The notes: generated by a model from the letters alone, not told the origin. 64,000 nucleotides of DNA from Dyadobacter jiangsuensis (GCF_003014695.1 NZ_PYAS01000005.1:62001-126000), one strand, 5' to 3'. Positions 43,399 through 53,526 are shown, counted from the first letter of the stretch. Made by a program: numbers and translations.

Positions 43399-44070
43399 AT
43401 GAAAATGTTCTATTTCACGGACCCGATGTGTTCGTGGTGTTATGGATTTAGTCCGGTTTTGAAAAAGCTGAAAGAAAATTACCCGGATATCGATCTTCAA
43501 ATTGTCTCCGGCGGATTCTCCCCCGGCAGCCGGCAAACGGTCACCGAAGAGTACCGCGACTTTCTCGAATACCATTGGCGGAATGTCACGGCCCGCAGCG
43601 GCCAGCCGTTCGATCATTCGATGAAGTTCGTTTCCGACACATTCCATTATGATACGGAGCCTTCGAGCCGGGCGCTGGCGGTGGTGCAAAAGCTGTTGCC
43701 CGATTGGGACTTTGAATTTCTGAGCCTAATGCAAACTTCGTTTTACGTGAAGGGCAAGGACATTACCAATGACCTGGCGCTGGCAGAAATCGCCGCGGAG
43801 CTGGGCATAGAGAAGCAGGTTTTCCTGGAAAGCTTTCATTCCGAAGAAATGAAGCGTCGTACCGTCCAGGGCTTTGATTTCAGCCGGCAGCTGGGCGTGC
43901 AGGGCTTCCCGACGTTGCTCACGTTGGAAAATGCGTCGGTGAAAGTGGTTACCCGCGGGTTTCAGTCGTATGAGAATATGAAAATCATCATCGACGGGCT
44001 GTTCAGAAAAATGGCTACGTCCGCGCCCGGCCAGGGACCTGCATGCACGGATGATTCCTGCGAGTGTTAA
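43399..44070 (+). CDS. DsbA family protein (FrnE-like, CSWC motif)
   Basis: A 223-residue thioredoxin-fold protein with the CxxC active site at C11-C14 (MCSWCYGFSP), right at the N-terminus with no signal peptide, so it is cytoplasmic. The remainder matches FrnE/2-hydroxychromene isomerase-like DsbA proteins (QGFDFSRQLGVQGFPTLLTLEN, the cis-proline region). The C-terminus DDSCEC has an extra cysteine pair. It is the first gene of a cluster DsbA-Nudix-OYE and may handle redox- or electrophile-stress substrates; inference. Confidence 0.88.
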   Translation: MKMFYFTDPMCSWCYGFSPVLKKLKENYPDIDLQIVSGGFSPGSRQTVTEEYRDFLEYHWRNVTARSGQPFDHSMKFVSDTFHYDTEPSSRALAVVQKLLPDWDFEFLSLMQTSFYVKGKDITNDLALAEIAAELGIEKQVFLESFHSEEMKRRTVQGFDFSRQLGVQGFPTLLTLENASVKVVTRGFQSYENMKIIIDGLFRKMATSAPGQGPACTDDSCEC

Positions 44071-44082
44071 CACCCGGAAATA

Positions 44083-44730
44083 ATGAAATCGTTTTCTTCA
44101 TTTATCCTCGGGCTCAGCGAAAACCTGAAAAAGCCGCTGCCTGGTGAAGTTGCGCACCGGACCATGGAAGCATCGTCGGCCGGATACCTGGGCATAGTGC
44201 CGGACGCTGCTACCCGAAGAAGCTCGGTATTGATCCTGCTGTATCCATTTCGGGACGAGATATGTTTTGCATTGATTCTGCGGACCGCATACGATGGGGT
44301 GCATTCCGGGCAGGTGGCATTCCCCGGCGGCAGGTATGAGCCTATGGACGAAGATTTGATCCACACGGCGTTACGCGAGGCGAAAGAGGAGATAGGGGTA
44401 AAGCCTAATGTGGTCAAAATCCTGGGTACGCTCACGGAAATCTATATTGCGCCCAGCAATTTCCTGGTCCTGCCCGTCGTAGCCTGCATTCCATACCGCC
44501 CCGACTTTTTGCCCGACACCCGCGAAGTGGAGGCCGTTCTGGAAGTGAAACTGGACCATTTTCTCGATCCGAACACCCTGGGCGCCAGCGAAATCGAGAT
44601 TCCCGGCGACCTCGTGTCCACGCCGCATTACGATGTGCAGGGCCATCCCGTTTGGGGAGCCACTGCGAAGATGATCAGCGAACTGCTCATGATTGTGAAG
44701 GGTAGTGCGCCGGAAAAGCACGGCGTATAA
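44083..44730 (+). CDS. Nudix hydrolase, CoA pyrophosphatase type (NudL-like)
   Basis: A 215-residue protein. The signature HSGQVAFPGG followed by DEDLIHTALREAKEEIGV contains both the CoA-Nudix motif (UPF0035 type) and the Nudix box with its metal-binding glutamates. Family members hydrolyse CoA and its derivatives to acyl-phosphopantetheine and 3',5'-ADP. It lies 12 bp after the DsbA-like gene on the same strand. Full length. Confidence 0.9.
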   Translation: MKSFSSFILGLSENLKKPLPGEVAHRTMEASSAGYLGIVPDAATRRSSVLILLYPFRDEICFALILRTAYDGVHSGQVAFPGGRYEPMDEDLIHTALREAKEEIGVKPNVVKILGTLTEIYIAPSNFLVLPVVACIPYRPDFLPDTREVEAVLEVKLDHFLDPNTLGASEIEIPGDLVSTPHYDVQGHPVWGATAKMISELLMIVKGSAPEKHGV

Positions 44731-44770
44731 TGCCAAGCGTCATTGTTATTTCAATTTAATTTTAAGCAAA

Positions 44771-45859
44771 ATGTCTGTTTCTGATCTTTTTCAGCCGCTC
44801 ACGCTGCTGCATGGCCCGCCTATGCGTAACCGATTCATGCTTGCGCCGCTCACGAACCAGCAAAGCGGCTACGATGGCACGGCTTCCGAATACGACCAAC
44901 AATGGATGGAGCAGCTCGCCCAAGGCGGTTACGCATTGATCCAAACCTGCGCGACGACCGTGGAAGCGGGCGGCATCGCATTCGCGCGCCAGCTGGGCAT
45001 TCACAGCGATGCGCACTTGCCCGGTCTTACGCGCATCGCAACCACGATAAGGGACGGCGGCGGTCTGTCGGCCGTACAACTGCACCACGCTGGGCACCGT
45101 GCCAACCCGATTTTCGGCGGTATACCGGCGCCCGCGTCGAGCTATACCGTGCCGGGCGTGCGGGCAATCCCGACCGAAGTGGTGGAGCGGATCCGCGACT
45201 CATTCATCACAGCCGCCAAACGCGCACAAATGGCCGGGTTCGACGGCGTCGCCGTACACGGCGCGTTTGGATGGATACTTTCCGAGTTCCTTTCCCCCGA
45301 GCTGAACGACCGCCGTGACCGCTACGGCGGCAGCATGGAAAACCGGGCGCGCCTCACGATGGAGGTAATCGAAGGCATTCGCCGCGCCTGCGGGCCTGAT
45401 TTTCAGATCGGCTGGCGACTGTCAATCGAACGGTACGGGTTGCAGCTGGACGAGCTGCGCGAGCTTACCGCCGAGATTTTCAACCGCGAACTGATTGATT
45501 ACCTGGATCTCGCATTATGGGATTCGGCCCAAGTCGTGCGGGAAGGCACATTCCGGGGCAAGAGCATGCTTAGCGTTTTCACCAGCCTCCCGCGCAAGGG
45601 CGTACGGGTGGGCGCTGCCGGGAAGATCATGAGCGCGCACCGGGCTGCACGGCTACTGGACGAAGGGTGCGATTTCGCGCTCATTGCCCGGGCCGGCATT
45701 CTCCAACGAGACTTCCCCTTGCAGGTAATGGCCGATCCAAGGTATGAAAGCCCGACACTGCCCGTCACGGCCGCTTACCTGCGCCGCGGCGGATTGAGCG
45801 AGCGCTTTATCAACCACCTGCGCGGATGGCCGAGCTTCGTGCTGCCCGGCTCCCTGTGA
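44771..45859 (+). CDS. Old Yellow Enzyme family NADH:flavin oxidoreductase
   Basis: About 362 residues from ATG at 44771. It is an FMN TIM-barrel with FMLAPLTNQQSGYDG near the FMN site, the catalytic histidines region AVQLHHAGHRA, the YGGSMENRARLTMEVIEGIR signature and the phosphate-binding GAAGKI/ALIARAGILQRDFP. OYEs reduce activated C=C bonds. It is separated from the Nudix gene by 40 bp. An upstream in-frame GTG at 44705 overlaps the Nudix end and is unlikely. No clear partner for its NAD(P)H source is needed. Confidence 0.92.
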   Translation: MSVSDLFQPLTLLHGPPMRNRFMLAPLTNQQSGYDGTASEYDQQWMEQLAQGGYALIQTCATTVEAGGIAFARQLGIHSDAHLPGLTRIATTIRDGGGLSAVQLHHAGHRANPIFGGIPAPASSYTVPGVRAIPTEVVERIRDSFITAAKRAQMAGFDGVAVHGAFGWILSEFLSPELNDRRDRYGGSMENRARLTMEVIEGIRRACGPDFQIGWRLSIERYGLQLDELRELTAEIFNRELIDYLDLALWDSAQVVREGTFRGKSMLSVFTSLPRKGVRVGAAGKIMSAHRAARLLDEGCDFALIARAGILQRDFPLQVMADPRYESPTLPVTAAYLRRGGLSERFINHLRGWPSFVLPGSL

Positions 45860-45904
45860 ATGCAGCTATGTACCACAACTAATGAAATCTTAAATACGAA
45901 TACT

Positions 45905-47104
45905 ATGAATACGATCACATTACATGCGCCTGACATGGTCAGGATGCGCATGAACCGGGTACTGTACCTCATTGCAGTTTCTTCCATGACGGCTTTAATG
46001 CTGGCCTGCCAGTCGGCCGCGGATAAGCCTGCGGCTGCCACGCCGCCGCCCGTGCTGCCGGTGGTTCAGATCAGCGGAAGTTCGGCCATCACGTTTGTTG
46101 AATACCCGGCCTCCATCCAGGGCGCAGCCGACATTGACGTCCGCCCGCAGGTGAGCGGGTATTTGCAGCATACATTCGTGGATGAAGGTGCATATGTTAA
46201 GGCTGGACAAATATTGTTTCAGATTGATCCGCAGTCTTTCAAAGAAGCGCTGAACAATGCGAAAGCCAGTCTGCGTGCAGCGGAGGCAGCGGTGCTGAAT
46301 GCGCAGCTGGAAGTAGAAAAGCTGACGCCGCTCGTCGAAAACAAGGTTGTTTCGGATTTTCAACTGAAAACGGCGAGGACTGCCTATCAGATTGCCCAGG
46401 CCAATGCCGAGCAGGCGCGGGCCGGTGTGGCGTCGGCGGAGATCAATTTAAATTATACCAATATCCGTGCGAAAGTGAGTGGCTACATCGGCCGCATTCC
46501 TAAAAAGCAGGGTAGCCTCGTTTCTCCCGGCGACCAGGCGGCATTAACGCAGCTTTCGGACATCCACGAAGTGCGGGCGTACTTCGCCCTGGCCGAGAAC
46601 GATTTCAATGCATTCAATAACCATTATCCTGGGAAAACGCCTGCGGAGCGGATCAAAAACCTGCCTGACGTGGAGCTGCTGCTGTCTAATCATGCCGCTT
46701 ATCCGTTCAAAGGCAAGATTGACATGATCGACGGCCAGTTTGATAAGAATACCGGCGCTATTACATTGAGGGCGAGTTTCCCAAATGCCAATTCGGTGCT
46801 CCGCTCGGGTAACACGGGCAAAATCCGGCTTGGTTTACAGCATAGCGACGCGGTGCTGGTGCCGCAATCGGCGACGTTCGAGATGCAGGACAAGGTTTTT
46901 GTTTTTGCATTAAATAATCAAAACAAAGTGACCAAAACGCCCATTACTGTGATCGGTAAAAGCGGCAGCCATTACCTGATCAAAGAGGGTTTGAAACCGG
47001 GCGATCAGATCGTGCTCAGCGGATTTGACCGGTTGCAGGACGGGCAGGTGATCAAGCCGCAGATCGTGGCCGGCCAGCCCGTCGAATTAGTGAGTAAAAA
47101 TTAA
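45905..47104 (+). CDS. RND efflux periplasmic adaptor, lipoprotein (AcrA-like)
   Basis: About 399 residues. The signal peptide ends in the lipobox LMLAC at about residue 35; the ATG choice is ambiguous (45860, 45905 or 45950-region starts), and 45905 gives the simplest signal. The domains are typical: DVRPQVSGYLQHTFVDEGAYVKAGQILFQIDPQSF (lipoyl), an alpha-helical hairpin rich in Ala/Gln, and beta-barrel FIGRIPKKQGSLVSPGDQAALTQLSDIHEVRAYF-like segments. It is the first gene of the acrAB-tolC-like operon 45905-51709 and follows the OYE gene by 45 bp. Confidence 0.9.
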   Translation: MNTITLHAPDMVRMRMNRVLYLIAVSSMTALMLACQSAADKPAAATPPPVLPVVQISGSSAITFVEYPASIQGAADIDVRPQVSGYLQHTFVDEGAYVKAGQILFQIDPQSFKEALNNAKASLRAAEAAVLNAQLEVEKLTPLVENKVVSDFQLKTARTAYQIAQANAEQARAGVASAEINLNYTNIRAKVSGYIGRIPKKQGSLVSPGDQAALTQLSDIHEVRAYFALAENDFNAFNNHYPGKTPAERIKNLPDVELLLSNHAAYPFKGKIDMIDGQFDKNTGAITLRASFPNANSVLRSGNTGKIRLGLQHSDAVLVPQSATFEMQDKVFVFALNNQNKVTKTPITVIGKSGSHYLIKEGLKPGDQIVLSGFDRLQDGQVIKPQIVAGQPVELVSKN

Positions 47105-47115
47105 GTATTACAGCC

Positions 47116-50100
47116 ATGTTCAAGATATTCATTCAAAGGCCTGTATTGGCCACCGTGATCTCGATCATCCTCGTGATCCTCGGGGTGATCAGCCTGATCA
47201 AGCTGCCTGTGCAGCAATTTCCCGACATTGCCCCGCCATCCGTGATGGTGAGCGCCTTATACCCCGGTGCAAATGCCGAAACGGTGCTGCGATCGGTGGC
47301 GCCCTCGCTCGAAGAATCCATTAACGGGGTCGAAAATATGACCTATATGAGCTCCACGGCCAGCAACGACGGCACGCTGTCAATTTCGGTTTATTTCAAA
47401 TTGGGCACCGACCCCGACCAGGCGGCGATCAACGTGCAAAACCGGGTGTCGCAGGCATTGAGCCATTTGCCGGCCGAGGTGGTGCAGCAGGGGATTACCA
47501 CCTCCAAACAGCACGTAACTTTCATGATGGGCATCGGCCTTTTCACCGAAGACGAAGCCCGCTACGACCCGACATTTGTCGGAAATTATGCCGAAATCAA
47601 CATTATCCCCGAGCTGAAACGCATTCCGGGAGTGGGTTTGGCGAGCTTATACGGAGGCCAAAAGGATTATTCGATGCGCGTCTGGCTGAACCCGACCCAA
47701 ATGAGCAATTACCAGGTGACGACCGCCGAAGTGATGAAAGCCATCCAGGATAAAAGCCTGGAAGCTGCGCCGGGGAAATTCGGTCAGCATAGCAAAGAGG
47801 TTTTTGAGTATGTGATTAAATATAAGGGTAAACTGACCAAGCCCGACGAATACGAAAACATCGCGATCCGCTCGAATGCGGATGGCTCGGTATTGCGACT
47901 GAAAGACGTGGCCAGGGTGGAGTTGGGCGCATTTTCGTATAACAGCTCGACACGATTGAGCGGTAAGAAAGGGGTGGTAATCGGTATCCTGCAACTATCC
48001 GGCGCCAACTCGAACGAGACGCAGATCGCAGTCCGTAAAGCGATGGAAAAGGCGTCGAAAGCATTTCCGGCGGGCATTAAGCATGAAATATTTTTCAGTA
48101 CCAAAACGGCTTTGGACGAATCTATTGCGCAGGTCGAGCACACGCTCATCGAGGCGTTTATCCTGGTGTTTATCGTCGTGTTTTTATTCCTGCAAGATTT
48201 CCGCTCGACTTTGATCCCCGCCATTGCCGTTCCAGTGGCCATTTTAGGTACCTTTTTCTTTATGCAGCTCTTTGGTTTTTCAATTAACCTGCTCACGCTC
48301 TTTGCATTGATCCTGGCGATCGGTATTGTGGTGGATGATGCGATTGTGGTCGTAGAGGCGGTACATGCCAAAATGGAGCACAAACACCTGGGTCCCAAAG
48401 CGGCGACCCATGAGGCGATGCATGAAATTTCGGGGGCCATTATCTCCATTACGCTCGTCATGGCAGCGGTATTTGTGCCGGTGGGTTCAATGGAAGGATC
48501 TACCGGGCTCTTCTACCGGCAATTTGCATTCACGATGGCCATCGCGATTGTGATTTCAGCCATTAATGCGCTAACGCTCAGTCCCGCATTAGCTGCATTG
48601 TTCTTGAAGGAAATCCATACAAATGCTTCCGGCACTGGTGAAGAAGCGGGAGTGAAGAAAGATTTTAAGGAAAAATTCTTCATCGGGTTCAATAGCAGTT
48701 TCAATGCGTTGACGGGCCGCTACGTAGGCGGGTTGAAATTTCTGATCCGTCACAAGTGGCTCGCCATGAGCGGCCTTGTACTGATAGCGATGGCGACGGT
48801 ATTCATGGTGAAATCCACGCCTTCGGCATTTATACCCACAGAAGACCAGGGGTTTATCGCCATTGCCGTAAATACGCCTTCGGGAACGACGCTGGATGTG
48901 ACTCAGAAAGTGATGAGCCAGGCCGAAACGACCGTGAAGGGCCTTGACGCCACGCGATTTGTGACGGCCATTTCCGGTTTTGACGTGCTTACCAACTCCA
49001 TGAGCCCCAACAAAGGCATTATTTATGCATTATTAAAACCCAATAAGCAGCGCGGCGATATCAAGAACCTGGACGCTGTGATGGACAATGTGCGCAGCAA
49101 ACTGGGCGGCATTACCGGCGCCAGCTTCTTTGTGTTCAGCTTTCCGACCGTGCCCGGTTTCAGCAATGTGGAAGCCCTGGATTTGGTGTTACAAGACAAA
49201 ACCGGCGGTAAGCTCGATAAATTCAGCACCATATCGCAGCAGTTTATCGCCGAGCTTTCCAAGCGCCCGGAAATAGCGGCAGCATTCACAAGCTTCAAGG
49301 CCGATTACCCGCAGCTGCAACTGGACATCGACGACGATAAAGCCGACCAGCTCGGTGTAAGCGTGAAAGACATTCTCGAAACCATGCAGGCCTATTTCGG
49401 CAGTGCCCAGGCATCGGATTTCAACCGTTTTGGAAAGTACTATCGCGTGGTAGTGCAGGCCGATGTGCAGGACCGCGCCGACCCGTCGGCGATCGACAGG
49501 GTGTTTGTCAAAAACAAAACCGGCGAGATGGTGCCGATCAATACGCTTGTGAAACTGAGCCGGATCTACGGTTCGGAGACGGTTTCGAGGTATAATATGT
49601 TCAATTCCATTTCCGTGAATGCGATTCCCAAGGCCGGTTTCAGCTCCGGGGCGGCGATCAAGGCGGTGGAAGAAGTGGCGGCAAAACAGCTCCCAGCCGG
49701 TTATACTTATGAATTTTCCGGTCAAACGCGGGAGGAAATCGCCTCTGGCGGACAATCGACGGTCATTTTCATCCTTTGCATGGTGTTCGTCTATTTCCTG
49801 CTGGCAGCACAGTATGAGAGCTACATCCTGCCGCTGGCGGTAATGCTTTCCATTCCGGCGGGCATCTTCGGTGTATTCGTTGCCATCGGCATAACCGGCA
49901 TTGCCAACAGCATTTATGTGCAGGTAGCATTGGTGATGCTCATCGGCCTGCTGGCGAAGAATGCGATCCTGATCGTGGAATTTGCCGTTCAGCGCAGGAG
50001 GGCAGGGCTACCATTGGTAGCGGCGGCCATCGAGGCAGCCAAGTTACGGCTCCGCCCGATCATTATGACTTCACTGGCATTCGTAGTGGGGCTTATCCCA

Positions 50101-50316
50101 ATGATGAGCGCCACGGGGCCGTCGGCGCAGGGCAACCATTCGATCAGCATCGGCGCCGCGGGCGGTATGATTTCCGGGGTGGTGCTGGGCTTGCTGATCA
50201 TTCCTGTGCTGTTCGTGGTTTTTCGCGCTTTGCAGGAGCGATTATCCAAAGATTCCAATGAGGCGGTTCGCGACGACGAAGGGCCTGTAAATCAAGCTAT
50301 TTATGAAACAGTTTAA
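47116..50316 (+). CDS. RND efflux permease (HAE-1, AcrB/MexB-like)
   Basis: A 1066-residue protein, the full HAE-1 length. The N-terminus FIQRPVLATVISIILVILGVISLIKLPVQQFPDIAPPSV, the TM4 ILAIGIVVDDAIVVVEAVHAKM with its two aspartates, and the TM10 region LAKNAILIVEFAVQRRRAGLP are standard, and the large loops contain PFVGNYAEINIIPELKRIPGV-like porter sequences. It pumps hydrophobic and amphiphilic compounds by proton antiport. It is coupled to the adaptor (11-bp gap) and overlaps the OMF gene by 14 bp. No second TetR gene is local. Confidence 0.94.
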   Translation: MFKIFIQRPVLATVISIILVILGVISLIKLPVQQFPDIAPPSVMVSALYPGANAETVLRSVAPSLEESINGVENMTYMSSTASNDGTLSISVYFKLGTDPDQAAINVQNRVSQALSHLPAEVVQQGITTSKQHVTFMMGIGLFTEDEARYDPTFVGNYAEINIIPELKRIPGVGLASLYGGQKDYSMRVWLNPTQMSNYQVTTAEVMKAIQDKSLEAAPGKFGQHSKEVFEYVIKYKGKLTKPDEYENIAIRSNADGSVLRLKDVARVELGAFSYNSSTRLSGKKGVVIGILQLSGANSNETQIAVRKAMEKASKAFPAGIKHEIFFSTKTALDESIAQVEHTLIEAFILVFIVVFLFLQDFRSTLIPAIAVPVAILGTFFFMQLFGFSINLLTLFALILAIGIVVDDAIVVVEAVHAKMEHKHLGPKAATHEAMHEISGAIISITLVMAAVFVPVGSMEGSTGLFYRQFAFTMAIAIVISAINALTLSPALAALFLKEIHTNASGTGEEAGVKKDFKEKFFIGFNSSFNALTGRYVGGLKFLIRHKWLAMSGLVLIAMATVFMVKSTPSAFIPTEDQGFIAIAVNTPSGTTLDVTQKVMSQAETTVKGLDATRFVTAISGFDVLTNSMSPNKGIIYALLKPNKQRGDIKNLDAVMDNVRSKLGGITGASFFVFSFPTVPGFSNVEALDLVLQDKTGGKLDKFSTISQQFIAELSKRPEIAAAFTSFKADYPQLQLDIDDDKADQLGVSVKDILETMQAYFGSAQASDFNRFGKYYRVVVQADVQDRADPSAIDRVFVKNKTGEMVPINTLVKLSRIYGSETVSRYNMFNSISVNAIPKAGFSSGAAIKAVEEVAAKQLPAGYTYEFSGQTREEIASGGQSTVIFILCMVFVYFLLAAQYESYILPLAVMLSIPAGIFGVFVAIGITGIANSIYVQVALVMLIGLLAKNAILIVEFAVQRRRAGLPLVAAAIEAAKLRLRPIIMTSLAFVVGLIPMMSATGPSAQGNHSISIGAAGGMISGVVLGLLIIPVLFVVFRALQERLSKDSNEAVRDDEGPVNQAIYETV

Positions 50317-51709
50317 TATAAGTCTTATCCTGCTCGTCGCCCTGACCGGGGCGGGATGCAAGGTTTCGAAAAACGTGCCGCTACCCGATGCGGTACCGGG
50401 GGCATTCAGAAGTGTAGCGCCCGGAGATTCTGCCAGTATCGGCGCCATTCCGCTCAGGACTTTCATTACCGACCCGGCGCTGCTGCAACTGATCGATACG
50501 GCATTGATTAAAAACTACGACATGCAGATCGCGCTACAAAACATCGATGCCGCCGAAGTACTGTTCAAACAGGCCAGGCAGGGCTACCTGCCGGAGCTGA
50601 AAGCGCATCTGACTGCCAATACCAGTCGCCCGTCCGACAATAGTCTGAATGGTTTCACCCTGAACCAGTTCCTGGGCACTTCGCACATCGAGGATTACAG
50701 CGCCGGGATGACGGCAGTTTGGGAAGCCGATATCTGGGGCAAGATCCGCAGCCGCAAAGCCGCCGCGCTGGCAGGCTTCCTGCAAACCACGGAAGCCCGC
50801 AAAGCGCTGCAAACGCAGCTGGTAGCGCAGGTCGCGCAGGGTTACTACCATCTTTTAATGCTGGATGCACAGCTGGAAATCGCCCGGAGGAACCTGATGC
50901 TCAACGACAGCACGCTGGTCATTATCAAATTGCAAGCTGCAAGCGGCCAGGTCACCTCACTGGCGGTCCAGCAAGCTGAGGCGCAGCGGCTCACTGCTTC
51001 CCAGCTCATTCCGCAACTGGAAGAGCAGGCCACATTGCAGGAAAATGCATTGCATGTGCTGATCGGGACAATGCCGCAGGCGATCAACCGCAAAAGCCGT
51101 TTGCAAGCATTGACGATCCCGGAAGAACTGCATGCCGGTTTTCCATCCACATTGCTCAGCCGCCGGCCCGATATCAAAAGCGCTGAGCTGGCTTTGAATG
51201 CGGCTAATGCCAAAGTAGGCGAGGTGCAGGCGAATTTTTATCCTTCATTGGTGATTACGGCCGGCGGCGGCATCAATGCATTGAAAGCCAGCAACTGGTT
51301 CAATATTCCCGCATCGCTTTTCGGACTGGTCGCGGGCGGCATTACCCAGCCCGTTTTTCAGCGGGGACAGCTGAAAGCCAACCTTGAAATAGCCAATATA
51401 GAGCGTGAAAAAACAGTGATTGCATTCCGGCAATCGGTTCTCAACGCGGTGGGCGAAGTGTCGGACGAACTGACCAAAGTGGAGAAGCTGAAAGCGCAAT
51501 ACCGCGCAGCCGCAGAACGGACGCACGTGCTGGAAACTGCTTCCCGCAATGCGAACCTTCTCTTTACCCGCGGGATGGCCAATTACCTGGAAGTCATTAC
51601 GGCGCAAGGCAACCTGCTGCAAAGCGAGCTGCAACTAGCTACCATTAAAACCCGGCAGCTGAATGCGGTGGTCGAGCTGTACAGGTCTCTGGGTGGTGGG
51701 TGGAATTGA
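50303..51709 (+). CDS. TolC/OprM-like outer membrane factor lipoprotein (NodT type)
   Basis: A 468-residue protein with lipobox GAGC (cysteine about 19), then the OMF pattern: LLQLIDTALIKNYDMQIALQNIDAAEVLFKQARQGYLPEL, YSAGMTAVWEADIWGKIRSRKAA, RRPDIKSAELALNAANAKVGEVQANFYPSL, and a C-terminal NLLFTRGMANYLEVITAQGNLLQSELQLATIKTRQLNAVVELYRSLGGGW. This is the NodT/OprM class. It completes the tripartite pump. The ATG lies within the permease gene's 3' end. Confidence 0.94.
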   Translation: MKQFNISLILLVALTGAGCKVSKNVPLPDAVPGAFRSVAPGDSASIGAIPLRTFITDPALLQLIDTALIKNYDMQIALQNIDAAEVLFKQARQGYLPELKAHLTANTSRPSDNSLNGFTLNQFLGTSHIEDYSAGMTAVWEADIWGKIRSRKAAALAGFLQTTEARKALQTQLVAQVAQGYYHLLMLDAQLEIARRNLMLNDSTLVIIKLQAASGQVTSLAVQQAEAQRLTASQLIPQLEEQATLQENALHVLIGTMPQAINRKSRLQALTIPEELHAGFPSTLLSRRPDIKSAELALNAANAKVGEVQANFYPSLVITAGGGINALKASNWFNIPASLFGLVAGGITQPVFQRGQLKANLEIANIEREKTVIAFRQSVLNAVGEVSDELTKVEKLKAQYRAAAERTHVLETASRNANLLFTRGMANYLEVITAQGNLLQSELQLATIKTRQLNAVVELYRSLGGGWN

Positions 51710-52057
51710 CGGCTCTTCCATATCATGTCAACACTTGTAGTGTTTGAAGTTTCTTGCCTAATCATGGCATGTGGACAAGTAGTTAAATATTGTTTCGGAG
51801 AATTCTGGATCGTATTTCCTGGATAAGTTTGAGGTAAATCTTTTATCGATCTAGCTTCAAATCAGAATGCCGTTCCGATGATTCGGAGCGGCATCTTTTG
51901 TGATAGCAGCTTTAAGTTGTGGCTGCGTCGCATCATTACTTCTGGTTGATATAGACTTGTTGAGCAATTTATACATTGTATAAGTGTGTGATAACTTTCA
52001 GTCATGGTTGACTAACTATATTTCATCCGGTGTTTTTTTGTACTCTGCCGGTGTTGA
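51710..52057. other. Intergenic region after RND operon, with two stem-loops
   Basis: There is no supportable gene. A 6-bp stem (51730-51735 with 51739-51744) lies just after the OMF gene. A second, stronger hairpin ATGCCGTTCCGA/TCGGAGCGGCAT (51867-51878 with 51883-51894, one mismatch), followed by CTTTT, looks like a rho-independent terminator. The other part is AT-rich and featureless. Confidence 0.6.
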
Positions 52058-52921
52058 CTATTCGATCGATAATTGTTTGTTTCTAAATACAGTTGGGCCA
52101 ACGCCTACGACCTTCTTAAACAGCCGGCTAAAATACTTCTGGTCCTCGAATCCCAGATCCAATGCAATTTCCTTGATATCCAAATCTGTGTAAAACAGCA
52201 GCCGCTGTGATTCGGCGATCACCTCTCGATGGATTAATGCTGAGACGGAGCTAGCTGTGACGGCCTTCACGCACGCATTGAGGTAGTTAACCGATATATT
52301 TAACTGATCGGCATAATCGGCAGGTTTTTTCAAAGTCTTATAATGGTTCCGCAGAAGCTTTTTAAAGTCTTTGGCGACAACGAACTGACGTTGCCCGCGA
52401 CGCTCAGCCAGATGATTTTGTGTTTTACGGTAAATGATCATAGCCTCGTAGACAAATGCTTTCAATAACGCGTGCGTAACTATCCGGTTGAGATCAGCAC
52501 CTTTGTTCAGTTCTTCCAATTGTAGCATCAGACCGATGGATTTTTTAAACCAGGCGTCTTCGGTTTGTGAGAGCAGTACCGCCAATACCTCGGTCACTGA
52601 TTCATCCAGCGTAGACCTGATTGGCTCGTCGATCAATCGGCTGTCGAACGAGACATACCAGCCTGCTCCGCCAAGCGATGATATCACCTGGTGTACCTGC
52701 CCTGGGTAGGAGATGAAAAGCATCCCGGGTTTAACCGTAACGGGCTGAAAATCGAGCATAATATCAATTTTACCCTTTTCCAGAAGCAGGCAGGTATAAT
52801 GGTCATGCCGATGGGGTTTAAAGGCTTCCGCGTTTTGTACATGATTGCCTACCCACCGCTCGACTTCCACACCTGTGTGAGTATTGACTAATTTTTGCAG
52901 GATAATGCCGGTGTTTGCCAT
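52058..52921 (-). CDS. AraC family transcriptional regulator
   Basis: A 287-residue regulator with an N-terminal cupin-type AraC sensor (HRHDHYTCLLLEKGKIDIMLDFQPVTVKPGMLFISYPGQVHQVIS) and a C-terminal AraC HTH (KPADYADQLNISVNYLNACVKAVTASSVSALIHREVIAESQRLLFYTDLDIKEIALDLGFEDQKYFSRLFKKVVGVGPT). It lies 38 bp downstream of, and in the same direction as, the SnoaL-like gene. Confidence 0.92.
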   Translation of the reverse strand: MANTGIILQKLVNTHTGVEVERWVGNHVQNAEAFKPHRHDHYTCLLLEKGKIDIMLDFQPVTVKPGMLFISYPGQVHQVISSLGGAGWYVSFDSRLIDEPIRSTLDESVTEVLAVLLSQTEDAWFKKSIGLMLQLEELNKGADLNRIVTHALLKAFVYEAMIIYRKTQNHLAERRGQRQFVVAKDFKKLLRNHYKTLKKPADYADQLNISVNYLNACVKAVTASSVSALIHREVIAESQRLLFYTDLDIKEIALDLGFEDQKYFSRLFKKVVGVGPTVFRNKQLSIE

Positions 52922-52959
52922 AGATGCTAAGTTGGGCCGGGAGTCCGGCCCTGGCTTGT

Positions 52960-53409
52960 TTAATATAAACTCCTAACCTGTGTCCCGAACGGGTTGTCGA
53001 TGATGTACCGCCAGAAGCCGTCAGGGCCTTTTCTGGCGATATCATTGGAGGTTGCAACCATGTGCACCGGCGTGCCATCAGGGGCTTTACCGGCAATGTT
53101 CCAGTCCAATACGAGCGATGCCGTGTCGCCCGAAACAAAGATATGGCGGGCAATGATGTGCATGGGCAGTTGGACGCTGTAGTATTTCAAAAGCTCCTTA
53201 CGGATCTGCTCGCGCCCTCGCTGAGGGACACCCTGGGCGTCGACGAGCACGGCATCCTGTTCGTAGAAATCCAGCATTACATCCACATCCATCGAGTTAA
53301 AATGCGCCAAAAGCGATGGGACGATTTCTTCGGGCGTTGTTGCGAGCGGATATTTTTCTGCAATTGCATTAACTGTGTTTTCGATTGAATCCATACTTTG
53401 CTGTTTCAT
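52960..53409 (-). CDS. SnoaL-like/NTF2-fold protein (SgcJ/EcaC type)
   Basis: About 149 residues from ATG at 53409 (an upstream in-frame start at 53484 adds a non-conserved extension). A cone-shaped alpha+beta barrel of the NTF2-like fold is indicated by LLAHFNSMDVDVMLDFYEQDAVLVDAQGVPQRGREQIRKELLKYY, DTASLVLDWNIAGKAPDGTPVHMVATSNDIARKGPDGFWRYIIDNPFGT. Many such proteins are small-molecule binding or isomerase-like enzymes of unknown substrate. It is divergent from the sigma-54 activator gene (118-bp gap), which may control it. Confidence 0.8.
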   Translation of the reverse strand: MKQQSMDSIENTVNAIAEKYPLATTPEEIVPSLLAHFNSMDVDVMLDFYEQDAVLVDAQGVPQRGREQIRKELLKYYSVQLPMHIIARHIFVSGDTASLVLDWNIAGKAPDGTPVHMVATSNDIARKGPDGFWRYIIDNPFGTQVRSLY

Positions 53410-53526
53410 AACTTTGGTTGATTTGTTTTGTTGATGCAAAGCACGGATGGTTGCGGATTTGAATTGTCCTACTATTCGGCGCAAAAGGTGGACAAATCAA
53501 CTTAAAATCAGATATACCTCGCACAG

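Noticed and set aside
51984..52193. 69-residue plus-strand ORF
   Set aside because: Overlaps the AraC gene on the other strand and lacks family features or a promoter.
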